Shown piece after piece: positions 34,122 through 42,895 of a stretch of 64,000 nucleotides of DNA. The first letter of the stretch is position 1. Every line of letters starts with the position of its first letter. This DNA comes from Tardibacter sp963781025. Its GTDB lineage: Bacteria; Pseudomonadota; Alphaproteobacteria; Sphingomonadales; Sphingomonadaceae. The stretch lies in the NCBI GenBank assembly GCA_963781025.1, contig CAWADU010000003.1:1984001-2048000 (forward strand). The letters are read 5' to 3'. The notes beneath the pieces were generated by a model. The model was not told the origin of the DNA and ran no database searches. It was given only the letters and a program-made list of their open reading frames with translations. The position numbers and the translations under genes are program-made.

Positions 34122-34982
34122 CTACCGCCCCCACCGCGCAAAAATCGCCGTCGGCAGCAGCAGGCCCCGCGTTTCCTCGCGAATCGCCATGTCGCCCATT
34201 TCCACTTGCCCGCCCAGATCGACGGTGGCCTGCGTTACCAGTTCACCGATCGCGAGCGCCGACATGCGGATCGCGTAGACGGTGAGCACCAGAAACGAGG
34301 ATCGCGGGTCGAGCAGCTGGCGACACAGGCCGATCAGTTCGGGCAGCCCCTCCTCAAGCTTCCACACCTCGCCCGTCGGGCCGCGCCCGTATTTGGGCGG
34401 GTCCAGGATGATGCCGTCATAGCGTTTTCCCCGCCGCACCTCGCGCGCGACGAATTTCAGCGCATCATCCACCAGCCAGCGCACCGGCCGGTCGCCCATG
34501 CCCGAGAGCAATTGATTGGCCTTCGCCGCCTCGACAGCCTTCTTCGATGCATCCACATGGGTGACACGCGCGCCTGCCGCCGCCATCGCCAGCGTCCCGA
34601 CGCCGGTATAGCCGAACAGGTTCAAGACCTCTGCGTCGGCTCCGATCCGTTCGCGCATCCACGTCCATTGCGGCGCCATGTCCGGAAAGAACGCCAGATG
34701 CCGGAATGCGGTATTGGCGGCATGAAAGCGCACGTCCTGCCAGCCCAGCTCCCAGCTTGGCGGGACCTCTGGCGACAGTCGCCAGCGTCCGCCGCCCTCG
34801 TCGTCGGACCCGCCGATAAACTCGCCATCGGCTCGCCAATCGTCGGCCGCGGGCGCCCATAGGGCCTGAGCCTCGGGCCGAATGAAGCGGAATCGGCCAT
34901 AACGCTCCAGCTTGCGTCCATGGCCGCTGTCGATCAGGCCATAGTCCGCCCAGGGTTCGGCAATGAGCGTCGAAAGGCCCAT
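34122..34982 (-). CDS. class I SAM-dependent methyltransferase, RlmI-like
   Basis: A 286-residue methyltransferase of the RlmI/RlmK (23S rRNA m5C) type: 'VLNLFGYTGVGTLAMAAAG' (SAM-binding motif I), 'THVDASKKAVEAAKANQLL' and the catalytic 'ILDPPKYGRGPTGEVWK' (DPPKxxRG). The N-terminal PUA domain of full RlmI is absent, so specificity for rRNA is inferred. ATG start at 34982, ten bases after the M16 gene's stop, in the same operon-like row with M16 peptidase and thrC. Confidence 0.85.
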   Translation of the reverse strand: MGLSTLIAEPWADYGLIDSGHGRKLERYGRFRFIRPEAQALWAPAADDWRADGEFIGGSDDEGGGRWRLSPEVPPSWELGWQDVRFHAANTAFRHLAFFPDMAPQWTWMRERIGADAEVLNLFGYTGVGTLAMAAAGARVTHVDASKKAVEAAKANQLLSGMGDRPVRWLVDDALKFVAREVRRGKRYDGIILDPPKYGRGPTGEVWKLEEGLPELIGLCRQLLDPRSSFLVLTVYAIRMSALAIGELVTQATVDLGGQVEMGDMAIREETRGLLLPTAIFARWGR

Positions 34983-34992
34983 ATCGCCGCGT

Positions 34993-36240
34993 TCAGGCCG
35001 CCCGGGCCAGCTTGTGTCCCACCGTCGCCTCGGTCATCGGACCGTTCAGCATCGAGGTGGCCAACCGGCGGACCTGCTCCAGGTCGCAGCGGTCGATGTC
35101 TGCGACGATTTCCGCAGCCTCGACCGGGCGGCCATAAATCATCAGCTGCCGCGCAAGGTGGTCGCAGCGCGCCTGCACCGATTCCAGCCCCATCAGCAGA
35201 CCGGCCTTCGCCTGCGCCTTTGCCCGGGCCAGTTCCGTGGGTTGCAGGTCGGCGGCGGTCTGGGCCAGCACCTTGCGGGCAAGATCGCGTGCGCGGGCCG
35301 CCTCCTTCCGTGCGGTCGCCAGATAGACGCCGAACAACCCCGTATCGGCATAGGGGCTGTGATAGGCATACACCGAATAGGCCAGCCCCCGCTCCTCGCG
35401 CAGTTCCTGGAACAGCCGCGACGACATGCCGCCGCCCGCCGCCGAGGCGAACAGCGCCAGCGCATATTGATCCGCCCCATGGTGCGATGCGCCTTCGAAC
35501 GCCAGCGTCAGATGTGCCTGTTCGAACTTCCGGTCGTCCGCAAGCCGTCCGCCCGTATAGCGCGCCGGTTCCGCATCGCCCCGCGCTCCCGGCGCCAAAT
35601 CGCCGAACCGCGCGTCGGCAAGCTTCAGCAGCGCATCCTCATCCACTTTGCCCGCAGCGGCCAGCACCAACGTTTCGGGCCGGTAGTGCGTGCCGATCCA
35701 GCCCTTCAATGCCGCCACATCGGTCGCGGCGATGGTCGCCTCGTCGCCCAGCACCGGGCGTCCAAGCGCCTGCTCGGGATAGGCCGCGCTTTGCAGATGA
35801 TCGAAAATAATGTCGTCGGGCGTGTCGCGCGCCTCGCCCAGCTCCTGAAGGACGACGGCCTTCTCGCGTTCAAGCTCCCCCGGGTCCAGCTTCGGCGCGC
35901 GTACCAGATCGGCGATCAGGTGGACGCCCAGCGCGAGGTCTCCGGGCAGCAGCCGCGCATGGAATACCGTATGATCGCGCGCCGTATAGGCGTTGATCGA
36001 GCCGCCGGCATCCTCGACCACCTCGGCGATTTCGCGCGCAGAACGAATGCCCGCACCCTTGAACACCATGTGTTCCATCAGGTGCGCGACCCCGTTGACC
36101 CGCGCCGGTTCATGGCGCGATCCGCAGTCTGCGTAAAGGCCGACCGCCAGCGTCTCCACCCCCGCCATGGGCTGCACCGCAACCGTCAGGCCATTGGCGA
36201 GACGGGTGACACGAGGGGGGTCGGAAGCAATTCTGCTCAC
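34993..36240 (-). CDS. M16 family zinc peptidase (insulinase/processing-peptidase type)
   Basis: A 415-residue M16B peptidase related to mitochondrial processing peptidase beta. The inverted zinc motif HxxEH is 'HLMEH' at residues 53-57 and the third ligand lies in 'REKAVVLQELGEA'. A C-terminal domain (about 190-410) is degenerate as in this family. It starts with GTG at 36240, overlapping the thrC stop by GTGA, so it is coupled to threonine synthase; this thrC-M16 pairing is common in alphaproteobacteria. Substrate unknown. Confidence 0.92.
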   Translation of the reverse strand: MSRIASDPPRVTRLANGLTVAVQPMAGVETLAVGLYADCGSRHEPARVNGVAHLMEHMVFKGAGIRSAREIAEVVEDAGGSINAYTARDHTVFHARLLPGDLALGVHLIADLVRAPKLDPGELEREKAVVLQELGEARDTPDDIIFDHLQSAAYPEQALGRPVLGDEATIAATDVAALKGWIGTHYRPETLVLAAAGKVDEDALLKLADARFGDLAPGARGDAEPARYTGGRLADDRKFEQAHLTLAFEGASHHGADQYALALFASAAGGGMSSRLFQELREERGLAYSVYAYHSPYADTGLFGVYLATARKEAARARDLARKVLAQTAADLQPTELARAKAQAKAGLLMGLESVQARCDHLARQLMIYGRPVEAAEIVADIDRCDLEQVRRLATSMLNGPMTEATVGHKLARAA

Positions 36241-37637
36241 TGCGTTTCCGACTTGGCCTCGACATAGGCTTCGATGGCGTTCAGTTCGGCGGGCAGCGTA
36301 TCGTAGCGCTCCTCCCGTTCGAACAATCCCGAAATGCGCGCGGGCAGGCTCGGTCTCGTCCCTGTCGCCCGCTCGACCGCATCACGGAATTTTGCCGGAT
36401 GCGCCGTCGCCAGCGTCACCACCGGGACTTCCACCGGCACATCGTCGCTGAGCCGCGCGGCGGCGAGGCCGATCGCGGTGTGCGGATCGATTACCTGCCC
36501 CGCCTCGGCCGACGCCCAGCGCATCACCAGCGCCATCGCATCCTCATCGATCCGTGCGCTGGAAAACAGTCCCGCCGCTTCGGCGCGTTGGGCCTCGGTG
36601 ATGTGAAGCTTCTTCGTCGCTTCGAAATCCTGCATTGCCGTGGCCAGCCTGGCACCGTCGCGACCGTGGAGGTCGAACAGCAGCCGTTCGAAATTTGATG
36701 ATACCTGTATGTCCATCGACGGCGCCACCGTGGGCGTTACGCTGCCGACGGAATAATCGCCTTCGGACAGCGCGCGATGAAGGATGTCGTTGACGTTGGT
36801 CGCGACCACCAGGCGCGCCACCGGCAAGCCCATTTTCGATGCGACATAACCCGCGAACACATCGCCGAAATTGCCCGTGGGCACCGAAAAGGCGACAGGC
36901 CGGTCGGGAGCGCCGAGGCGCACGGCGGCATAGACATAATAGACGACCTGCGCCATCAGCCGCGCCCAGTTGATCGAATTGACCGCCGACAGATTGTGCC
37001 GATTGGCGAATGCGCGATCGTTGAACATCGCCTTCACCAGCGCCTGGGCATCATCGAAGCTGCCTTCGATGGCGATGTTGTGGACATTGGGCGCCATCAC
37101 GGTCGTCATCTGGCGACGCTGCACGTCGGACACCCGGCCCGCCGGATGCAGCATGAAGATGTCGACCTTGGCGCGGCCCGCCAGAGCGTCGATCGCCGCC
37201 GACCCGGTATCCCCGCTGGTTGCGCCTACAATCGTCACATGCGCGTCGCGGCGGGAAAGAAAGCGTTCGAACAGCAGCCCCAGCAATTGCAGCGCCACGT
37301 CCTTGAACGCCAGCGTCGGCCCATGGAACAGCTCCAGCAGCCAGTGGCGATGGTCGAGCTGGACCAGCGGCGCAACGCCCGCATGGTCAAACCGGCCATA
37401 GGCCTCCGCGCACAGGTCCCGCAGCTCCTCCTCGCCCAGCACATTGCCGACAAACGGCGCCATGACGGCAACCGCCGTGTCGACATAACTTGCCGTACGA
37501 AGGTCGCGCAGCGTCGAGGCCGATAGCGTCGGCCAGCTTTCCGGCACATACAGCCCGCCGTCGCTGGCAAGCCCTGCCAGCGTGACCTCTTCGAAATTCA
37601 GGACGGGCGCATTGCCGCGGGTGCTGATGTATCGCAT
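36237..37637 (-). CDS. thrC: threonine synthase
   Basis: PLP enzyme converting O-phosphohomoserine to threonine in the cytoplasm, 466 residues. The PLP-binding lysine is K112 in 'HGPTLAFKDVALQLLG', preceded by the start 'MRYISTRGNAPVLNFEEVTL' typical of the longer type of threonine synthase. Serine/glycine-rich phosphate loop 'VGATSGDTGSAAI' follows. ATG start at 37637; about 85 bases downstream of surf1 in the same direction. The stop overlaps the M16 gene. Confidence 0.96.
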   Translation of the reverse strand: MRYISTRGNAPVLNFEEVTLAGLASDGGLYVPESWPTLSASTLRDLRTASYVDTAVAVMAPFVGNVLGEEELRDLCAEAYGRFDHAGVAPLVQLDHRHWLLELFHGPTLAFKDVALQLLGLLFERFLSRRDAHVTIVGATSGDTGSAAIDALAGRAKVDIFMLHPAGRVSDVQRRQMTTVMAPNVHNIAIEGSFDDAQALVKAMFNDRAFANRHNLSAVNSINWARLMAQVVYYVYAAVRLGAPDRPVAFSVPTGNFGDVFAGYVASKMGLPVARLVVATNVNDILHRALSEGDYSVGSVTPTVAPSMDIQVSSNFERLLFDLHGRDGARLATAMQDFEATKKLHITEAQRAEAAGLFSSARIDEDAMALVMRWASAEAGQVIDPHTAIGLAAARLSDDVPVEVPVVTLATAHPAKFRDAVERATGTRPSLPARISGLFEREERYDTLPAELNAIEAYVEAKSETQ

Positions 37638-37723
37638 CGCGCGGGCTTATCCCCACCGCGCCAAAGTCTCAACAAAAACGTGATCGCATGAATTGCCGCG
37701 TGGCGGGCCGGGAAAATCGAGCC

Positions 37724-38332
37724 CTAACGCCCCTGTCGCCACCGCTTGGCAAGCGCCAGCACATAAATCACCAGCGCGGCGCCGGCGAACAGGAACCACT
37801 GCGCCGCATAGCCGCGATGGCCTTCGGGCGTGGTGGTGTTCATCATCTCGGGGGTAGGCTGGGCCACCGGAATGAGCCCCGCGACCGGCCGTTCGGCGTA
37901 TAGGACATAGTCGTTTTCGATCCGGGTGCCCCGGTGAAGCACCCGCCCCCAGAACACGTGATCGACTTCCGGCGGAATCAATCGGTCGGGCCGTTCGGTG
38001 ATGCCGAGGCCGATGATGACAGGATCGTGCCCGCTGGCGCGGACGCAGGTCGCCTTCTGCAGCCAGCCGGGCGTGCCTGTGCGCCCCCGCCCCGCCGTTG
38101 GGCCGCGATCGAATACAAGCCGCTCGCATTCCGCGCGAAACCGGCGGTAATCCAGCCCCGGCCGCAGCCTCTCAGGAAGATCGACGGCCGGTTCGATGAG
38201 ATTCCGCGCGGCGCGGGCGATCAGCGCCTCTTTCCATTCGGCCCGGCGGAGTTGCCATATGCCGAGCGAAATCATCGCGGCGATCGCCAGCGTGACCAGC
38301 GCGGTCGCCACCAAGGGAATGCGACGGCGCAT
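37724..38332 (-). CDS. surf1: SURF1-family cytochrome oxidase assembly protein
   Basis: A 202-residue membrane protein with helices at the ends (about 5-25 and 180-198) and a periplasmic loop. Family marks are 'LGIWQLRRAEWKEALIARA', 'YRRFRAECE' and the C-terminal 'GYAAQWFLFAGAALVIYVLAL'. SURF1 helps insert heme a into subunit I of the aa3 oxidase. It follows the DUF983 gene by two bases in the ctaC-ctaD-ctaB-ctaG-ctaE operon, as is usual in alphaproteobacteria. ATG start. Confidence 0.93.
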   Translation of the reverse strand: MRRRIPLVATALVTLAIAAMISLGIWQLRRAEWKEALIARAARNLIEPAVDLPERLRPGLDYRRFRAECERLVFDRGPTAGRGRTGTPGWLQKATCVRASGHDPVIIGLGITERPDRLIPPEVDHVFWGRVLHRGTRIENDYVLYAERPVAGLIPVAQPTPEMMNTTTPEGHRGYAAQWFLFAGAALVIYVLALAKRWRQGR

Positions 38333-38334
38333 GG

Positions 38335-38697
38335 CTATGGGCCTTCCTGCCGGCCCTCGGCCGCCTTGTGGCGGAATTCGAGCGCGAGCAGCGCCGCCTT
38401 GGAAACGCGCAGGCTTCCAACGACCGCGGCCGCCGTCAGCGGAACCCAGAGCAGAATGTGGACCCAGAGCGGCGGGCGGAAAGCCGCGTCCACCATAAGG
38501 GCAAGCGCCGTTATGATCCCGCCGATGATAAGGGTCAGGAAAGCGGCCGGTCCATCGCCCACATTATATGTCGAGAAGTCGAGTCCACAGGCCCGGCAAC
38601 GCGGGGCAAAGCGCAGGACGCCGTCGAACAGCGTCTTCGCAGCGCATTGGGGGCAAAGTCCACCGAGCGCGGCCTGGGCTGAGCTCGGTGGCTGCAC
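38335..38697 (-). CDS. DUF983 zinc-ribbon membrane protein
   Basis: A 120-residue protein with an N-terminal zinc ribbon of two CxxC pairs ('CPQC' and 'CRAC') and two membrane helices ('FLTLIIGGIITALALMV' and 'ILLWVPLTAAAVVGSLRV'). DUF983 is frequent in cytochrome oxidase clusters and may help assembly; role unknown. The start is GTG at 38697, four bases after the coxC stop, with GGGG nine bases upstream; a longer frame to 38748 would overlap coxC. Confidence 0.85.
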   Translation of the reverse strand: MQPPSSAQAALGGLCPQCAAKTLFDGVLRFAPRCRACGLDFSTYNVGDGPAAFLTLIIGGIITALALMVDAAFRPPLWVHILLWVPLTAAAVVGSLRVSKAALLALEFRHKAAEGRQEGP

Positions 38698-38701
38698 GTC
38701 G

Positions 38702-39529
38702 TTAATGCCCCACGCCCGCCGCGGCGCCGAAGTTCGATCCCCACACATAGATGGTGATGAACAGGAACAGCCAGACGACGTCGACGAAATGCCAATACCA
38801 GGCGGCCGCTTCGAAACCGAAATGCTGCTTGGGCGTGAAGTCGCCGTTGTAGATGCGCTTCAAGTTGACGGCGAGGAAGATGGTTCCGATGATGACATGG
38901 AATCCATGGAAGCCCGTCGCCATGAAGAAGGTCGCGCCATAGATGCTGCCCTTGAAGGCGAACGGCGCGTGGTAATATTCGAATGCCTGGATCGAGCTGA
39001 ACAGCAGGCCCAGCGCAATCGTGCACCAGAGGCCCTTCTTGGCGCTTTCGCGATCATTATGGATCAGCGCATGGTGTGCCCATGTCACCGTCGTGCCCGA
39101 ACAGAGCAGGATCAGCGTGTTGAGCAGCGGCAGTTCGAAGGGATCGATGACATGAACGCCCTTGGGCGGCCAGACCCCGCCGATCACCTCGGCCGCCGAA
39201 GGAAACAGCGACGCGTCGAAATACGCCCAGAACCAGGCGACGAAGAACATCACCTCGGACGCGATGAACAGGATCATGCCATAGCGGTGATGCAACTGGA
39301 CGACCGGCGTGTGATCGCCACTATTCGCCTCGCGAACCACATCCGACCACCAGCTGTAGAAAGTGAACAACACGGCGGCCAGCCCCATGAAGAACACCCA
39401 TTTCCCCCAGGGATAGGCGTGCATCCAGCCTATTCCGCCCGCCGCCATGGCGAGCGCGCTGAACGCGCCGATCAGCGGCCAGGGGCTGGGCGGCAAAATA
39501 TGGTAATCATGGTTCTTGGCACCGGCCAT
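38702..39529 (-). CDS. ctaE: cytochrome c oxidase subunit III
   Basis: Seven-helix membrane subunit of the aa3-type oxidase, 275 residues. Conserved features: 'HDYHILPPSPWPLIG', 'VVQLHHRYGMILFIASEVMFF' (part), 'FWAYFDASLFP', 'HHALIHNDRESAKKG', 'HGFHVIIGTIFL' and 'AWYWHFVDVVWLFLFITIYV'. It holds no metal centre but stabilises subunit I and the oxygen pathway. It is fifth in the oxidase gene row, five bases after ctaG. ATG start. Confidence 0.97.
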   Translation of the reverse strand: MAGAKNHDYHILPPSPWPLIGAFSALAMAAGGIGWMHAYPWGKWVFFMGLAAVLFTFYSWWSDVVREANSGDHTPVVQLHHRYGMILFIASEVMFFVAWFWAYFDASLFPSAAEVIGGVWPPKGVHVIDPFELPLLNTLILLCSGTTVTWAHHALIHNDRESAKKGLWCTIALGLLFSSIQAFEYYHAPFAFKGSIYGATFFMATGFHGFHVIIGTIFLAVNLKRIYNGDFTPKQHFGFEAAAWYWHFVDVVWLFLFITIYVWGSNFGAAAGVGH

Positions 39530-39534
39530 CGCAC

Positions 39535-40122
39535 TTATCCCTTTGTATTCGCTTCCGGGCCGCTTTCAGCTGTGCGCGCCACTGGATAGAAAGTGTAGCT
39601 GAGGGTGATTTCACTGATCCGGCTCGCGACCGGATCCTTCAAAATCGCCGGATCGACATAATAGGTCACCGGCATATCGACTGCTTCGCCCGGCTTCAAC
39701 GTCTGCTCGGTGAAACAGAAACACTGTATCTTGGCGAAGTATTTGCCCGCCTCGTCCGGCGAGACGTTGAACGTGGCTTGTCCCGTCACGCTGGCGGCCG
39801 ATTGGTTCACCGCCTTGAAAAAGGCGATCTGCTTGCCGCCGATCGGCACGGTGACGACGGGCTTCTCGGGCTTGAACAGCCAGGGAATCCCGCCGCTGAC
39901 GTTGGAATCGAACCGAATCGAGATCGTCTTGCCCAGCACCGGCGCGGGTGCGACAGGCGTCGCCGCGCGCTGCGTCGTCCCGCCCCAGCCCGTCACCTGG
40001 CAGAAAAGGCGATAAAGCGGCACGCTGGCGTAGGCCACGCCCACCATGGCGATCGCCACCAGGGCCGCGATGAGGGCGATGGTGCGGTTGGAGCGAATGT
40101 TCGCCGTGCGTACGCCTGCCAT
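39535..40122 (-). CDS. ctaG: cytochrome c oxidase assembly protein CtaG/Cox11
   Basis: Copper-delivery factor for the CuB centre of subunit I: a single N-terminal helix ('TIALIAALVAIAMVGVAYASVPLY'-like, about 12-35) and a periplasmic domain. The copper ligands are seen in 'IQCFCFTEQTL' (C-x-C-F) together with a cysteine in 'LFCQVTGWGGT' near the helix end. 195 residues, usual length. Starts with ATG four bases after the 40-residue gene. Confidence 0.95.
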   Translation of the reverse strand: MAGVRTANIRSNRTIALIAALVAIAMVGVAYASVPLYRLFCQVTGWGGTTQRAATPVAPAPVLGKTISIRFDSNVSGGIPWLFKPEKPVVTVPIGGKQIAFFKAVNQSAASVTGQATFNVSPDEAGKYFAKIQCFCFTEQTLKPGEAVDMPVTYYVDPAILKDPVASRISEITLSYTFYPVARTAESGPEANTKG

Positions 40123-40126
40123 ATCT

Positions 40127-40249
40127 TCAGCTCATCTTCGCGATGGTGATGGCGAAAAACAGGACGGCAAGCGCCGCCAGCACAATGCCGGTGGCCACCG
40201 CGCGACTCCGCTGCCTTTGCCGGTACAGGCGAAGCTCGTCGGGGGTCAC
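40127..40249 (-). CDS. small single-pass membrane protein of the cox operon (CoxF-like)
   Basis: A 40-residue gene: a basic N-terminal stretch ('PDELRLYRQRQRSRAV') and one membrane helix ('ATGIVLAALAVLFFAITIA'). Its GTG start overlaps the ctaB stop by GTGA, and its TGA is four bases before the ctaG ATG, so it is clearly part of the operon. Similar tiny proteins (CoxF) sit between ctaB and ctaG in other alphaproteobacteria; their role in oxidase assembly is unknown. It is easily missed by gene finders because of its size. Confidence 0.8.
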   Translation of the reverse strand: MTPDELRLYRQRQRSRAVATGIVLAALAVLFFAITIAKMS

Positions 40250-41214
40250 GCCAGCAACAGCCGGTCTGCGACCAGCGCCCCGAAAAGGACGAAGAGATAG
40301 AGAACCGAAAATGCGAACATCTGCTTTTCGGCAGTCATCCGGGCAGGATCGCTTTCACGGCTGACAGCGACGCGCGCGGCCAGCATGAGGAATATGGCGG
40401 TCAGCGCGACCGCAGACAGACCGTAGACCATCCCCGTCAGGCCGAGCTCCCAGGGCGCGACGGCGCTCGCCGCCATCGGCAAGCTGTAGATGAACACCTG
40501 ACGCCGCGTCGTCTTCCGGCCTGCTACGACCGGCAACATCGGAATGCCTGCAGCGGCGTAATCGGATTTGATGAACAACGCGAGCGACCAGAAATGGGGC
40601 GGCGTCCACAGGAAGATCAGGGCGAACAATAGAACCGGCAGCGTCGAAATGTCGCCGGCGACGGCCGCCCAGCCGATCAGTGGCGGAAACGCGCCGGCCG
40701 CACCGCCAATCACGATGTTCTGCGGTGTCCGCGGCTTCAGCCAGATGGTGTAGACGAAGACGTAATAGAGGATCGATACAGCAAGAATGGCCGCTGAAAG
40801 CCAGTTGACCGCCAGCGCCATCAACAGCACCGAACCGGTCCCGATGGCCACCCCAAAGGCCAGCGCCGAACCGCGTTCCATACGCCCCGAAGGCAGCGGC
40901 CGGTTGGCCGTGCGCTTCATCAGAGCATCGATATCGGTTTCCCACCACTGGTTCAGCGCGCCGGCCGCACCAGCGCCAAGCGCGATGCAAAGTACGGCGA
41001 CAAAACCCAGCAACGGGTGGATGTGCCCGGGCGCTGCAAGCAATCCGGCCAGACCGGTGAAAACGACCAGCGACATCACTCGCGGCTTGGCCAGCGCGAC
41101 AAAATCGCGCCAGTCCGCGGGCAGGGCCGCCTGAGGCAGGCCCGCCGAAGGGGGAAGCGCGGCGGACTGATCCACCACGCGGCCCTTGTTGGTGATGTCG
41201 GCCACGCTTGCCAT
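40246..41214 (-). CDS. ctaB: protoheme IX farnesyltransferase (heme O synthase)
   Basis: UbiA-type prenyltransferase of the inner membrane that farnesylates heme b to heme o, which is then made into heme a for subunit I. The 322-residue protein carries about nine helices and the two Asp-rich/prenyl motifs 'ALNQWWETDIDALMKRT' (N-x3-D-x2-D) and 'WTPPHFWSLALFI', with 'KPRTPQNIVIGGAAGAFPPLI' near the pocket. Start ATG at 41214, three bases after ctaD. Confidence 0.97.
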   Translation of the reverse strand: MASVADITNKGRVVDQSAALPPSAGLPQAALPADWRDFVALAKPRVMSLVVFTGLAGLLAAPGHIHPLLGFVAVLCIALGAGAAGALNQWWETDIDALMKRTANRPLPSGRMERGSALAFGVAIGTGSVLLMALAVNWLSAAILAVSILYYVFVYTIWLKPRTPQNIVIGGAAGAFPPLIGWAAVAGDISTLPVLLFALIFLWTPPHFWSLALFIKSDYAAAGIPMLPVVAGRKTTRRQVFIYSLPMAASAVAPWELGLTGMVYGLSAVALTAIFLMLAARVAVSRESDPARMTAEKQMFAFSVLYLFVLFGALVADRLLLA

Positions 41215-41217
41215 CGG

Positions 41218-42879
41218 CTAGCTGATACGAGGCAGTGTTTCGAACTGGTGATACGGCGGCGGACTGGACAACGTCCATTCCAGCGTGGTGGCGCCTTCGC
41301 CCCAGGGATTGTCGCCCGCCTTGCGGCCCGCGGCCAGCGAGATGGCGATGTTCAGGAAGAAGGCGATGACGCCCACGGCCATGACGCCATAACCCATTGT
41401 AGCAAAATGGTTCCAATAGGTGAACGCGTCCGGATAATCGGGAATGCGGCGTGGCATACCGTCAAGGCCAAGGAAGTGCATCGGGAAGAACAACATGTTC
41501 ACGCCGATGAAGAACAGCCAGAAATGAACCTTGCCGAGGAATTCGTTCATCATGCGGCCGGACATCTTCGGAAACCAGTAATACCAGCCCGCGAACAGGC
41601 TGAACACGGCGCCCAGCGACAACACATAGTGGAAATGCGCCACAACATAATAGGTATCGTGCATGACGGTATCGACGCCGCCGTTGGCGAGCACCACACC
41701 GGTCACGCCGCCGACGGTGAACATGAAGATGAACCCGATCGCCCACAGCATCGGCGTATTGAAACGGATCGAGCCGCCCCACATCGTCGCGATCCACGAG
41801 AAGATCTTGATCCCGGTTGGAACCGCGATCACCATCGTCGCCGCGGTGAAATACATCTTGGTGTTCACGTCGAGGCCGGTGGTGAACATATGGTGCGCCC
41901 AGACGACGAAGCCGATCACGCCGATCGCGACCATGGCATAGGCCATGCCGAGGTAACCGAACACCGGCTTGCGGCTGAATGTCGCGACGATATGGCTGAT
42001 CATGCCGAAGCCCGGCAGGATCATGATGTACACCTCGGGGTGGCCGAAGAACCAGAACAGATGCTGGAAGAGGATCGGATCACCGCCGCCCGATGCGTCG
42101 AAGAAGGTGGTTCCGAAATTGCGGTCGGTCAGCAGCATGGTGATCGCGCCCGCAAGCACCGGCAACGCCAGCAGCAGCAGGAAGGCGGTAACGAGCATCG
42201 ACCACACGAACAACGGCATCTTGTGGAGCGTCATGCCCGGCGCGCGCATGTTGAGGATGGTGGTGATGAAGTTGATCGCGCCCAGAATCGACGAGGCGCC
42301 CGACAGGTGGAGCGACAGGATCGCCATGTCGACGGCAGGGCCGCCCGCATGGCCGGATGTCGAAAGCGGAGCATAGATTGTCCAGCCCGTGCCGGCCCCG
42401 TTGAAGCCTACGGGGCCGCCGACGAACATCGAGCCGAGCAGCAGCAGGAACGAGGGAACGAGCAACCAGAAGCTGACGTTGTTCATGCGCGGAAACGCCA
42501 TGTCAGGCGCGCCGATCATCAAGGGCACGAACCAGTTGCCGAAACCGCCGATCATCGCCGGCATGACCATGAAAAACACCATGATCAGGCCGTGTGCGGT
42601 GATGAACACATTCCACAGATGGTAGGCGCCGTCCAGGCTGCCTGCCCATTGCGGCAGGTATTGCATGCCCGGCGCGGCCAGTTCCAGTCGCATGATCCCC
42701 GAGATCGTGCCGCCGATGATGCCGGCGAACAGCGCGAAGATAAGGTAGAGCGTGCCGATGTCCTTGTGATTGGTGGACATGAACCAGCGCGCGAAAAATG
42801 CAGGCTTGTGATCAGCGTCATGATGAGCGTGACCATGGCCATGGTCGGCGACAAAGGCGTCAGCGGTGGTATCCGTCAT
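41218..42879 (-). CDS. ctaD: cytochrome c oxidase subunit I
   Basis: Catalytic subunit of the proton-pumping aa3 oxidase, 553 residues, twelve helices. Heme/CuB ligands are visible: 'FITAHGLIMVFFMVMPAMIGG' (part), 'FWFFGHPEVYIMILPGFG' (CuB His cross-linked to Tyr and the A1-type proton glutamate), 'WAHHMFTTGLD' and 'VVAHFHYVLSLGA' (heme histidines). The GHPEVY glutamate makes it an A1-type oxidase. N-terminus is His-rich. ATG start 16 bases after ctaC. Confidence 0.98.
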   Translation of the reverse strand: MTDTTADAFVADHGHGHAHHDADHKPAFFARWFMSTNHKDIGTLYLIFALFAGIIGGTISGIMRLELAAPGMQYLPQWAGSLDGAYHLWNVFITAHGLIMVFFMVMPAMIGGFGNWFVPLMIGAPDMAFPRMNNVSFWLLVPSFLLLLGSMFVGGPVGFNGAGTGWTIYAPLSTSGHAGGPAVDMAILSLHLSGASSILGAINFITTILNMRAPGMTLHKMPLFVWSMLVTAFLLLLALPVLAGAITMLLTDRNFGTTFFDASGGGDPILFQHLFWFFGHPEVYIMILPGFGMISHIVATFSRKPVFGYLGMAYAMVAIGVIGFVVWAHHMFTTGLDVNTKMYFTAATMVIAVPTGIKIFSWIATMWGGSIRFNTPMLWAIGFIFMFTVGGVTGVVLANGGVDTVMHDTYYVVAHFHYVLSLGAVFSLFAGWYYWFPKMSGRMMNEFLGKVHFWLFFIGVNMLFFPMHFLGLDGMPRRIPDYPDAFTYWNHFATMGYGVMAVGVIAFFLNIAISLAAGRKAGDNPWGEGATTLEWTLSSPPPYHQFETLPRIS

Positions 42880-42895
42880 GGGTTACGCTCCGAAC

